A stretch of 64,000 bases of DNA from Saccharopolyspora_C sp047200635. Its GTDB lineage: Bacteria > Actinomycetota > Actinomycetes > Mycobacteriales > Pseudonocardiaceae. Positions 57,320 through 64,000 of this stretch are shown piece by piece. The notes beneath the pieces were generated by a model, which ran no database searches, was not told where the DNA came from, and saw only the letters and a list, made by a program, of their open reading frames with translations. The DNA is taken from NCBI RefSeq assembly GCF_047200635.1, contig NZ_JBJZOI010000020.1, positions 1 through 64,000 on the forward strand. Direction: 5' to 3'. A program made the translations under genes and the position numbers. Positions within the stretch are counted from its first letter, which is position 1. The number at the start of each line of letters is the position of its first letter.

Positions 57320-58033
57320 ATGAGCATCACGCAGGCACTGCTGGGGCCGCTGGTGGCGGCGGGATCGCCGAAACCGCTGATCACGCACTACGACGACGCC
57401 ACCGGCGCGCGCGTGGAGCTGTCCCGGGCCACCGCCGCGAACTGGGCGGCGAAGACGGCGAACTGGCTCGTGGACGAGCTGGACCTGGAACCGGGTGCGC
57501 CGGTCTCGGTGGCGCTGCCCGCGCACTGGCAGACCCTCGGGGTGCTGCTGGGCGCCTGGTGGTGCGGGGCGCACGTCGTCGCCGAGCCCGCGGGTGCCGA
57601 GGTCGCGTTCGCGCCCGCCACCGCCCTGGAGTCCGGGGCCGGGGCGCACGTCGTGGCCGCGGTCGGGCTGGACCCGATGGGTGGGCCGGTGCGCGGACTT
57701 CCCGCCGAGGTCGTGGACTACGCCACCGACATCCGGGTGCACGGCGACGACTTCGCCCCGCGCGGCCCGGTTCCCGGCAGCGCCCCCGCGCTCTGCGGGT
57801 CCAGCGTGGACGAGGTGCTGGGCAGGGCCGCGGAGCGGGCGGCGGCGCTGGGCGTCGAACCGGGCGCCCGGGTGCTGTCCGCATTGGAGTGGACGCTGCC
57901 CGGGGGCGTGCTGGACGGGCTCCTGTCCGTGCTGTCCGCCCGGGGTTCCCTGGTGCAGGTGAGCAACCCGGACCCGGCGAAGGCCGAGCGCCGCCGCGCG
58001 GACGAGCGCACGACCGTCGAGCTGGGCGGCTGA
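57320..58033 (+). CDS. TIGR03089 family protein
   Basis: This 237-aa protein resembles the N-terminal part of an AMP-binding (acyl-CoA synthetase-like) fold (NWAAKTANWLVDELDLEPGA, VALPAHWQTLGVLLGAWWCG). It lacks the ATP-binding P-loop and C-terminal half. This actinobacterial family (Rv3268 counterpart) has no known function. Its place after LCP genes is conserved. Confidence 0.8.
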   Translation: MSITQALLGPLVAAGSPKPLITHYDDATGARVELSRATAANWAAKTANWLVDELDLEPGAPVSVALPAHWQTLGVLLGAWWCGAHVVAEPAGAEVAFAPATALESGAGAHVVAAVGLDPMGGPVRGLPAEVVDYATDIRVHGDDFAPRGPVPGSAPALCGSSVDEVLGRAAERAAALGVEPGARVLSALEWTLPGGVLDGLLSVLSARGSLVQVSNPDPAKAERRRADERTTVELGG

Positions 58034-58138
58034 CCGCCGCTGGCGCCGGGCCGGACGCGCGTCACCGGCCGACCCCCGCCGCGGAGCCGTCGCCGCGAAC
58101 CCCTCCCCCGGTTCGCGGCGCTCCCGCGAGGCGGCGGC

Positions 58139-58570
58139 TCAGGCGTTGACGGCGGCCCGGTCCGAGGTACCGCGGTTCCGGAACAGGCCCGGCACGGTGT
58201 AGGCGGATCCGCTGAAGCCGAGCGCGAGGCTGGCCGCGGCGAGCACCAGCACGTACTCGAAACCACCGTCGGTGGCGAAGAAACCGCTGCTGAGGTGCGC
58301 GGTCACCAGGGCGCCGAGCATGATCGCCGCCAGCAGCACCCCGGCGACGGGCAGCAGCACGCCGAGGATCAGCGCGAGCCCGCCGAGCAGTTCCACCAGT
58401 GCCGTGAACCAGGCCGCGATCCCGGGCAGCGGGATGCCCATCTGCTCGAAACCGCTGCCGACGTTGCCGATCCCGTTGAGCACGAACTTCTGGTAGGCGT
58501 GCAGGACGAAGGTCACGCCGATGACCAGCCTGGCCAGCAGGAGCGCGGCGTCGCGGAGGTGGTGCTGCAT
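58139..58570 (-). CDS. DoxX family membrane protein
   Basis: This 143-aa four-helix membrane protein is of the DoxX/SURF4-like type: ARLVIGVTFVLHAYQKF near the N-terminus, then ALVELLGGLALILGVLLP. Some actinobacterial DoxX proteins are part of membrane oxidoreductase complexes. ATG 58570 (MQHHLRDAALL) has an AAGGTGA ribosome site; the frame is open to 58630. It is convergent with the TIGR03089 gene. Confidence 0.87.
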   Translation of the reverse strand: MQHHLRDAALLLARLVIGVTFVLHAYQKFVLNGIGNVGSGFEQMGIPLPGIAAWFTALVELLGGLALILGVLLPVAGVLLAAIMLGALVTAHLSSGFFATDGGFEYVLVLAAASLALGFSGSAYTVPGLFRNRGTSDRAAVNA

Positions 58571-58623
58571 GGATTCACCTTTCGAGGGGGCTCGATGTAC
58601 CGACCGCCCAGCATATACATGAA

Positions 58624-58632
58624 ACTTCAAGT
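58624..58632. promoter_or_regulatory. ACTTCAAGT palindrome upstream of doxX-like gene
   Basis: A short ACTT-C-AAGT palindrome lies 54 bp upstream of the DoxX start in an AT-rich patch, followed by AAAAGT. MarR/HxlR-type regulators use ACTT/AAGT-like sites; this is a candidate only. Confidence 0.3.
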
Positions 58633-58727
58633 AAAAGTCCGAATGGGAAACTGGTCACGGCTCCCGGGCGCGAAGTTCGGCCGCCCGACGGCGCACCCGG
58701 CCTCCGATCGTCGCAGCGGGGGCACAA

Positions 58728-58742
58728 CTTACCCGCAGTAAG
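58728..58742. promoter_or_regulatory. CTTAC/GTAAG inverted repeat before thioesterase gene
   Basis: A 5-bp inverted repeat with 5-bp spacer lies 15 bp upstream of the thioesterase start codon and may be an operator overlapping the transcription start. Confidence 0.3.
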
Positions 58743-58757
58743 ATACCGTCCAGTAGC

Positions 58758-59567
58758 ATGTGCGCCGTGCGCGACGAGACGACCTTGTTCCACCGCGAGG
58801 GCTTCCACCGCGACGAGGAGCTGTTCCTCCCCACCGAGGCGGCCGGCAACCCGTGGGGCGAGCTCACCGGTGGCGGACCGATCGCCGGGCTGGTCGCCCG
58901 GGCCGCGGAGCTCTCGCTCGACGAGCCGGACCTGTTCGTCGCGCGGCTCACCGTCGACCTGCACCGCCCCGTGCCGCGCCGCCCGCTGGCCGTCGCCACC
59001 CGCACCGCGCGCGCCGGCAAGCGGCTGCGGATCGTGGAGATCACCCTCACTCAGGAGGGCACCGAGGTCACCCGCGCCACCGCGCACGTCTTGCGGCGCG
59101 GCGAGGCCGACGGCGAGCCGGGCACCGGCGGCGTGCCGTTCCCCGGCCCCCGCGATCTGCCCGAGGGCTCGTTGCTGCCCGCCGAGCTCGGGCTGCGCTG
59201 GGGCGTGCACGACGTGGTGCGGGTCCGCTGGGTGCGCGACCAGCTGTGCACCGAGGACACCACGCAGGCCTGGATGCGGATGCCGCTGGAGCTGCTCCCG
59301 GACGAGCGGACCAGCGCGCTGAGCCGGACCGCGATCCTGGTGGACTGCATCAACGCGGGCAGCCCCGCGGGCACCCTGTTCGGCCCCTTCATCAACAGCG
59401 ACCTGACGCTGTACCTGCACCGCGCCCCCGCCGGGGAGTGGCTCGGCCTCGAGATGGCGCGCGACGTCGAGAGCAGCGGCCTCGGCGTGGCTCGGGCCCG
59501 GTTGTTCGACGAGCTCGGCCCGGTCGGGACCGCGCAGGAAGCCGTGCTCGTGCACCGGCTCGGCTGA
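58758..59567 (+). CDS. Acyl-CoA thioesterase-domain (double hotdog) protein
   Basis: This 269-aa protein has two hotdog-like halves of the actinobacterial acyl-CoA thioesterase-like family: PWGELTGGGPIAGLVARAAE and VARLTVDLHRPVPRRPLAVA in the first half, NAGSPAGTLFGPFINSDLTL in the second. It probably hydrolyses acyl-CoA; the chain-length preference is unknown. ATG 58758 is used and GTG 58767 is an alternative. It stands alone between the doxX-like gene and the lasso-like locus. Confidence 0.82.
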   Translation: MCAVRDETTLFHREGFHRDEELFLPTEAAGNPWGELTGGGPIAGLVARAAELSLDEPDLFVARLTVDLHRPVPRRPLAVATRTARAGKRLRIVEITLTQEGTEVTRATAHVLRRGEADGEPGTGGVPFPGPRDLPEGSLLPAELGLRWGVHDVVRVRWVRDQLCTEDTTQAWMRMPLELLPDERTSALSRTAILVDCINAGSPAGTLFGPFINSDLTLYLHRAPAGEWLGLEMARDVESSGLGVARARLFDELGPVGTAQEAVLVHRLG

Positions 59568-59735
59568 GCCACCCCGCCACCGGATCGCCTTTCGCTCCGC
59601 GCATTCGTTACGTGACTAGTACCCGCTTCACCGGAAAAGGTCATCATTCAGGTGGGGCATTGTGTCCCGCAGCCGCTTCCTAGCAAGGTGATCACCGGTA
59701 CGAATCCGTGCCGTGGAACCGTCGTGGAGGCATTG

Positions 59736-59867
59736 ATGGACGAGCGCGCCGTCGTCGAGGTCTACGAAACTCCGATGCTCGTGGAAATCGTCGAATTACC
59801 TGAGACGAATTCCGCCGAGACCTTCTCGAACCAACCGGATACTGGTCCCGACGCCAGAATGGAATGA
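59736..59867 (+). CDS. Putative lasso peptide precursor
   Basis: This 43-aa peptide begins MDERAVVEVYETPMLVEIVE. It contains the lasso leader recognition pattern YxxPxL (Tyr10, Pro13, Leu15) at the usual distance from a core. Taking the Tyr-to-core spacing of known actinobacterial precursors, the core would be AETFSNQPDTGPDARME with a ring Ala27-Asp35 (nine residues). Thr24 would then be at -3, not the usual -2. A Ser31-Asp39 ring after Thr29 (-2) is an alternative, but leaves a four-residue tail. GGAGG at 59726-59730 fixes the ATG at 59736. The stop overlaps the cyclase start (ATGA). Confidence 0.7.
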   Translation: MDERAVVEVYETPMLVEIVELPETNSAETFSNQPDTGPDARME

Positions 59868-61711
59868 ACATGCTGCACCAGGAATCGGGATGGGTCGTCC
59901 TCCCCGACGCGCCGACGCCGAAGAACGTGGTCGACGCCTTTCCCGCGCGGGGCCGGATCGTGCTCGCGCACGCCTCGGGCAACCCGTGGCTGATCGGCCG
60001 CTTCCCGCACGAGGACCTGGTGCCAGTGGCGCTCGGACCGGTCCGGGTGGCGCTGCTCGGGCACTGCCCGATCGACGCCACCCGCCTCACCGCGATCGTG
60101 CGCGAGCTGCGCTCGGTGGCCGATCTGGACGCGGTGCTGCACCGGCTGCCCGGCGGCGTGCACCTGGCCGCCTCGATCGGCGGGGAGGTGCGGGTGCAGG
60201 GCGGCATCTCCGGCCTGCGCCAGGTCTTCCACACCCGGATCGGTGGTGTTCCGATCGCCGGTGACCGCGCCGACCTGCTCGCCGAGCTGGCCGGGACGGG
60301 CATCGACGAGCAGGCGCTGGCGCTGCGGGTGGCGGTCGGCGGCGCGAGCCCGCCGCTGGACCGGCGGACGGTCTGGGCCGGGGTGCGCGCGGTCCCGCCG
60401 GAGGCGTACCTGCGGCTGGCACCCGACCGGGCGGACCTGGTCACCTGGTGGCGCGCTCCCGAACCGGACGTGGGGCTGCGGCGCGGGGCGTGGATCACCC
60501 GCGAAGCGCTGGACGAGGCCGTCGGCGGGGGCGCGGGGGACGGCGCCGCAGCGGATCTCTCGGGCCGGATGGATTCCACCGCGCTGTGCTTCCTGGCGGC
60601 GCTGCGGAATCCCGAACTGGTCACCCTGCACCGGCGGGAAATCGAGCGGAACGCCGCGCAGGAACGGTGCGCGATCGAGGCCGCCGAGCAATTGCCGACG
60701 GCCTCCCACCTCGTGCTCGACGCGCGGGACGTACCCGCCCCGTTCGACGATCCGGGAATTCCCGCGGACGTGGAACAACCGTCGTCCGCGGTGCGCGAAA
60801 TCGCGCGAATCCGCCGTTGTGCGGAGTTGCTCGGAGAACGCGGAGTGCGGCGCTGGTTCGCGGGTTTCGGCGGTGATGAGCTGTTCTCCGACGCGCCCGG
60901 ACATCTGCATCCGCTGCTGCGGCGGCGGCCCGTGAAAGCGCTGCGGCGGTTGCGCGGATACCGCTCCCGGGAGAGCTGGCCGCTGCTGCCGGTGCTGGGC
61001 TCGCTGCTGGCGGCGCACGACCCCGGGCACTGGTGGCAGGAGCAGGCCGACCACCTCACCGGGCCGCGCCCGGACCCCCGGCGGCCCGCGCTGGACTGGG
61101 GTCCCGTCCCGCTGCGCGCCGCGCCGTGGGCGAGCGCCGACGCGGTGGCCGCCGCCCGCTCCGCGCTGCGCCGCGCCGCCGCCGATGCCGAGCCGCTGGC
61201 GCCCGAACGGGGCCAGCACCAGCTGCTCACCGCGCTGCGCACCGCTGCCCCGGCGCACCGGCAGCTCGCCCGGCACTGCGCGGCGGCGGGGGTGCGGCTG
61301 GAGCTGCCCTACTACGACGACCGGGTGGTCGAAGCGGCGATCTCCGTACGCCCGGCGGAGCGGGCCTCACCCTGGCGGTGCAAGCCGCTGCTCGCCGAGG
61401 TCGTGCGCGGCACCGCGCCGGAGGACGTGCTGGCCGCGTCGATGCGCGCGGGCCGGGCTCCGGACGTCAGCGCGGACGTGCACATCGGGCTGCGCCGCAA
61501 CCGCGGTGCCGTGCTGGCGCTGTTCGCGGACTCGGAGCTCGCCGCGCACGGCCTCGTCGACACCGGCGTGCTGCGCAAGCACCTGCTGGCGCCGCACCTG
61601 GATCCGCGCACCCTGCTCGCGGTGGAGCACCTGCTCGGCTGCGAGGCCTGGTTGCGCGGCGCCACCCGACGATCCTCCGGGAGGACCGATGCACCTGCGA
61701 CTGCGTCCTGA
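59864..61711 (+). CDS. Lasso peptide cyclase (asparagine synthetase-like)
   Basis: This 615-aa protein has the lasso-C layout. A glutaminase-derived N-terminal half (about 1-200) has no catalytic Cys2. The synthetase half has a PP-loop variant SGRMDST at 233-239 (usual SGGxDS) and FAGFGGDELFS further on. It would adenylate the ring Asp of the core peptide and close the macrolactam with residue 1. The ATG overlaps the precursor stop; the last 23 bases overlap the PqqD-like gene. The order precursor-C-B1 is typical of actinobacteria. Confidence 0.85.
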   Translation: MNMLHQESGWVVLPDAPTPKNVVDAFPARGRIVLAHASGNPWLIGRFPHEDLVPVALGPVRVALLGHCPIDATRLTAIVRELRSVADLDAVLHRLPGGVHLAASIGGEVRVQGGISGLRQVFHTRIGGVPIAGDRADLLAELAGTGIDEQALALRVAVGGASPPLDRRTVWAGVRAVPPEAYLRLAPDRADLVTWWRAPEPDVGLRRGAWITREALDEAVGGGAGDGAAADLSGRMDSTALCFLAALRNPELVTLHRREIERNAAQERCAIEAAEQLPTASHLVLDARDVPAPFDDPGIPADVEQPSSAVREIARIRRCAELLGERGVRRWFAGFGGDELFSDAPGHLHPLLRRRPVKALRRLRGYRSRESWPLLPVLGSLLAAHDPGHWWQEQADHLTGPRPDPRRPALDWGPVPLRAAPWASADAVAAARSALRRAAADAEPLAPERGQHQLLTALRTAAPAHRQLARHCAAAGVRLELPYYDDRVVEAAISVRPAERASPWRCKPLLAEVVRGTAPEDVLAASMRAGRAPDVSADVHIGLRRNRGAVLALFADSELAAHGLVDTGVLRKHLLAPHLDPRTLLAVEHLLGCEAWLRGATRRSSGRTDAPATAS

Positions 61712-61979
61712 CGTCGACCCCACCGACGTGCGGGACGGAACCGTGCTGCTCGACGAGCGCACCGGCCGCCGCTGGCGGCTCAACCGCACCGGCACCCAGG
61801 TGCTGCGGGGGCTGCTGATCGGCCAGGACTCCGACCGGATCGCCGACGAGCTCGCCGACCGCCACCGCATCCCCGCTCACGTGGCGCGGCACGACGTCAC
61901 CACGATCGTCGAGCGGCTCCGCGCGGCCTCGCTGCTGGAGGCGGCGCGGGGAGCGGAGCCGCTGATCACGCGGCGCTGA
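61689..61979 (+). CDS. Lasso peptide RRE protein (B1, PqqD-like)
   Basis: This 96-aa PqqD-fold RiPP recognition element protein carries LRPDVDPTDVRDGTVLLDER, WRLNRTGTQVLRGL and a C-terminal helical part. B1 proteins bind the leader peptide and present it to the B2 protease and the cyclase. It overlaps the cyclase gene by 23 bp. No B2 (transglutaminase-like Cys protease) gene follows; the next gene, purE, is convergent, 86 bp away. Confidence 0.85.
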   Translation: MHLRLRPDVDPTDVRDGTVLLDERTGRRWRLNRTGTQVLRGLLIGQDSDRIADELADRHRIPAHVARHDVTTIVERLRAASLLEAARGAEPLITRR

Positions 61980-62065
61980 GCGGTGCGGGCGCCGGGCGGG
62001 GAGGCCCGAGGAGCCGGTCCCGCGACGCGAACGCAGCCGGAACCCTGCCGGTTCCCCGGCCAGCC

Positions 62066-62581
62066 CTACTCGACCTGAGACCGAAGGGCCTCGTGCTTGC
62101 CGTGGACCATGCTCTCCAGCTCCGCCTGGAAGGTCGCCATGGCAGCGCGGAGGCGGGCCCCGAGCTCGCCGGAGTCGGCGGCGAGGGTGCGCACCGCGAG
62201 CAGCCCGGCGTTGCGCGCCCCGCCCACCGACACGGTGGCGACCGGGACCCCGGCGGGCATCTGCACGATCGACAGCAACGAGTCCATCCCGTCCAGGTGC
62301 TTGAGCGGGACCGGTACGCCGATCACCGGCAGCACGGTCGCGGACGCCACCATGCCCGGCAGGTGCGCCGCGCCCCCGGCCCCCGCGATGATCACTCGGA
62401 GGCCCCGGCCGGCGGCGTCGCGGGCGTAGTCCAGCATCCGCTGCGGCGTGCGGTGCGCCGAGTACACCCCGACCTCGAAGGGCACGTCGAACTCGGCGAG
62501 CGCCTCCCCGGCGGCCCGCATCACCGGCCAGTCCGAGTCGCTGCCCATGATCACGCCGACCAGCGGTGCGTCCTGCGCCAT
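62066..62581 (-). CDS. purE: N5-carboxyaminoimidazole ribonucleotide mutase
   Basis: This 171-aa purine biosynthesis enzyme converts N5-CAIR to CAIR. It has GVIMGSDSDWPVM near the N-terminus, the SAHRTPQRM loop with catalytic His and the GAGGAAHLPGM segment. ATG 62581 (MAQDAPLVGVIMGS) has a GGAG site; the frame is open to 62650. It is the second gene of the purK-purE pair. Confidence 0.96.
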   Translation of the reverse strand: MAQDAPLVGVIMGSDSDWPVMRAAGEALAEFDVPFEVGVYSAHRTPQRMLDYARDAAGRGLRVIIAGAGGAAHLPGMVASATVLPVIGVPVPLKHLDGMDSLLSIVQMPAGVPVATVSVGGARNAGLLAVRTLAADSGELGARLRAAMATFQAELESMVHGKHEALRSQVE

Positions 62582-62672
62582 CTCCAGTCCCCTCCCCCGC
62601 GCCGGTCCCGGCGCCTCGCTCGCGGGCCCGTTCACCGGGCCCCGCCCCATCCCACCAGCAGGACGGCGGCGG

Positions 62673-63857
62673 TCAGTGGACCGGGTGGCCGTCGGCCCAC
62701 TCGCCGCGGGCGAGGAAGTGCGCGGCCAGCTCGGCCTCGCGGCGCACCGCGTCCATCCGCTCGCCCAGCACGGTGACGTGCCCGACCTTGCGGCCGGGGC
62801 GCTCGGCCTTGCCGTAGAGGTGGACCTTGGCGTGCGGGAAGCGGGCGAACATGTGGTGCATCCGCTCGTCGGGGCCCATCGCCGGTTCGGCGGGGGCGCC
62901 CAGCACGTTCGCCATCACCACGGCGGGCGCGGTGAGCTCGGTGCTGCCCAGCGGGTAGTCCAGCACGGCCCGCACGTGCTGCTCGAACTGCGAGGTGCGG
63001 GAACCCTCAATGCTGAAGTGCCCGGAGTTGTGCGGGCGCATCGCGAGCTCGTTGATCACGAGCCCGTCCTCGGTCTCGAACAGCTCCACCGCGAGGACGC
63101 CGACGACGCCGAGCGAGTCGGCGATGTGCAGCGCCAGGTCCTGCGCCTCGGCGCGCAGCCGCTCGGAGGCGTCCGGGGCGGGCGCGAGGACCTGCACGCA
63201 GATGCCCTCCGACTGCACGGTCTCGACCAGCGGCCAGGCCGCGCCCTGGCCGAACGGGGAGCGGGCGACCAGCGCCGCGAGCTCCCGGCGCAGCGCGACG
63301 CGCTGCTCCACGAGCAGCGGGGCACCGCCGGCGAGCAGTTCGCCGACGACGCGCTCGGCGCTCTCCGGGGACTCCAGCGTCCACACGCCGCGCCCGTCGT
63401 AGCCGCCGCGCGCGGTCTTGAGCACGCAGGGCCAGCCGTGCTCGGCGCCGAACTCCAGCACCTGAGCGACGTCGGTGATCTCGGCGAACGGCGGCACCGG
63501 CAGGCCGAGCTTCGCGAGCTCGCGGCGCATCACCAGCTTGTCCTGCGCGTGCAGCAGCGCGTCCGGGCCGGGGTGCACGGCCACCCCGGCGGCGACGAGC
63601 TCGCGCAGGTGCTCGCCGGGGACGTGCTCGTGGTCGAAGGTGACGGCGTCGCAGCCCTCCGCGAAGGTGCGCAGCGCCGCGAGGTCGGTGTGCTCGCCGA
63701 GCTGCACGTCCGGCGCGACCAGCGCGGCCGGGTCCTGCGGGGAAACGGCCAGCACCTTCAGCGACTGGCCCAGTGCGATCGCGGCCTGGTGGGTCATCCG
63801 CGCGAGCTGCCCACCACCGATCATGCCAACGACGGGAGTACGAGTGCGGTGGTCCAC
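62673..63857 (-). CDS. purK: 5-(carboxyamino)imidazole ribonucleotide synthase
   Basis: This 394-aa ATP-grasp enzyme carboxylates AIR using ATP and bicarbonate to give N5-CAIR, the substrate of PurE. Features are VGMIGGGQLARM at the N-terminus, VLKTARGGYDGRGVW in the ATP-grasp domain and NELAMRPHNSGHFSIEG. GTG start at 63857. The purK-purE order matches Rv3276c-Rv3275c. Confidence 0.96.
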   Translation of the reverse strand: MDHRTRTPVVGMIGGGQLARMTHQAAIALGQSLKVLAVSPQDPAALVAPDVQLGEHTDLAALRTFAEGCDAVTFDHEHVPGEHLRELVAAGVAVHPGPDALLHAQDKLVMRRELAKLGLPVPPFAEITDVAQVLEFGAEHGWPCVLKTARGGYDGRGVWTLESPESAERVVGELLAGGAPLLVEQRVALRRELAALVARSPFGQGAAWPLVETVQSEGICVQVLAPAPDASERLRAEAQDLALHIADSLGVVGVLAVELFETEDGLVINELAMRPHNSGHFSIEGSRTSQFEQHVRAVLDYPLGSTELTAPAVVMANVLGAPAEPAMGPDERMHHMFARFPHAKVHLYGKAERPGRKVGHVTVLGERMDAVRREAELAAHFLARGEWADGHPVH

Positions 63858-63958
63858 GAGCAGGGGAGCTTACTTCCCGCCCCGAGCCCGTCCCGCGCCG
63901 CACCCGAGGTCGGCGGCCCGCCCGCTCCGGCCGGGCGAGCGAGCCGCCGCCCCGGAGA

Positions 63959-64000
63959 TCAGTCGAGCGAGCCCAGCAGGGAGCAGGCCGCGGCGTGGTC
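63959..64000 (-). CDS. Possible 3' end of a gene cut by the window edge
   Basis: A minus-strand frame runs in from the window edge for 13 codons (DHAAACSLLGSLD) and stops at 63959-63961. It is too short to identify; it may be the tail of a gene upstream of purK. Confidence 0.3.
   Translation of the reverse strand, partial: DHAAACSLLGSLD

Noticed and set aside
59652..59735. Upstream GTG extension of the lasso precursor
   Set aside because: A strong GGAGG sits five bases before the internal ATG at 59736, and the leader motif is then at the normal distance from the N-terminus.

Overview
This is a GC-rich actinobacterial chromosome segment, most likely from a Pseudonocardiaceae-type mycelial actinomycete (Saccharopolyspora/Amycolatopsis-like). 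That placement is inference. It rests on conserved synteny with the mycobacterial Rv3235-Rv3276 block (secA1, hpf, lpqB-mtrB-mtrA, tmk, manA-tobH-manB, whiB2, fbiA-fbiB, GDP-mannose pyrophosphorylase, wbbL, rmlD/rmlB, LCP genes, purE-purK), on GTG/ATG start use, and on a SapB-type lanthipeptide operon.

1-10.9 kb is housekeeping. An Rv3235-like gene converges on secA. Upstream of secA on the minus strand lie hpf, a ComF-type phosphoribosyltransferase, and the lpqB/mtrB/mtrA cell-envelope signalling operon, then tmk. 11.0-18.5 kb is more variable: a nucleotidyl-cyclase-like protein with an unusual C-terminal tag, a large membrane protein carrying an alpha/beta-hydrolase, a small winged-helix regulator coupled to a membrane protein, an APC permease and a CDF metal transporter. 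18.6-34.3 kb holds GDP-mannose supply (manA, tobH, manB, manC), a very large GT2/membrane glycosyltransferase, whiB2, a membrane metalloprotease, F420 maturation (fbiA-fbiB), a Nudix protein and a DNA glycosylase.

34.8-43.2 kb is a bidirectional glycosyltransferase cluster. Three genes including wbbL run on the minus strand and three on the plus strand, among them a GT2-GT4 fusion. 43.7-45.3 kb carries an IniB-like repeat protein and a SigK-like ECF sigma factor with no adjacent anti-sigma factor. 45.3-51.7 kb is a complete ram/amf-type class III lanthipeptide operon in the order lanKC, 47-aa precursor, two ABC exporters. The precursor gene is too short for ordinary gene calling. No ramR-like regulator is nearby. 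52.0-57.2 kb returns to the wall-linker locus with rmlD, rmlB and two LCP ligases.

57.3-64 kb carries a TIGR03089-type protein, a DoxX protein, a thioesterase and a compact lasso-peptide-like locus (43-aa precursor, lasso cyclase, PqqD-like recognition protein). The expected B2 leader peptidase and an exporter are both missing from this locus. purE and purK follow, and the 3' end of another gene is cut by the window edge.

The theme is cell-envelope construction: nucleotide sugars, rhamnosyl linker, polymer ligation and MtrAB sensing. Two RiPP systems are embedded in it. The lanthipeptide operon and the stripped-down lasso locus are the most interesting parts.
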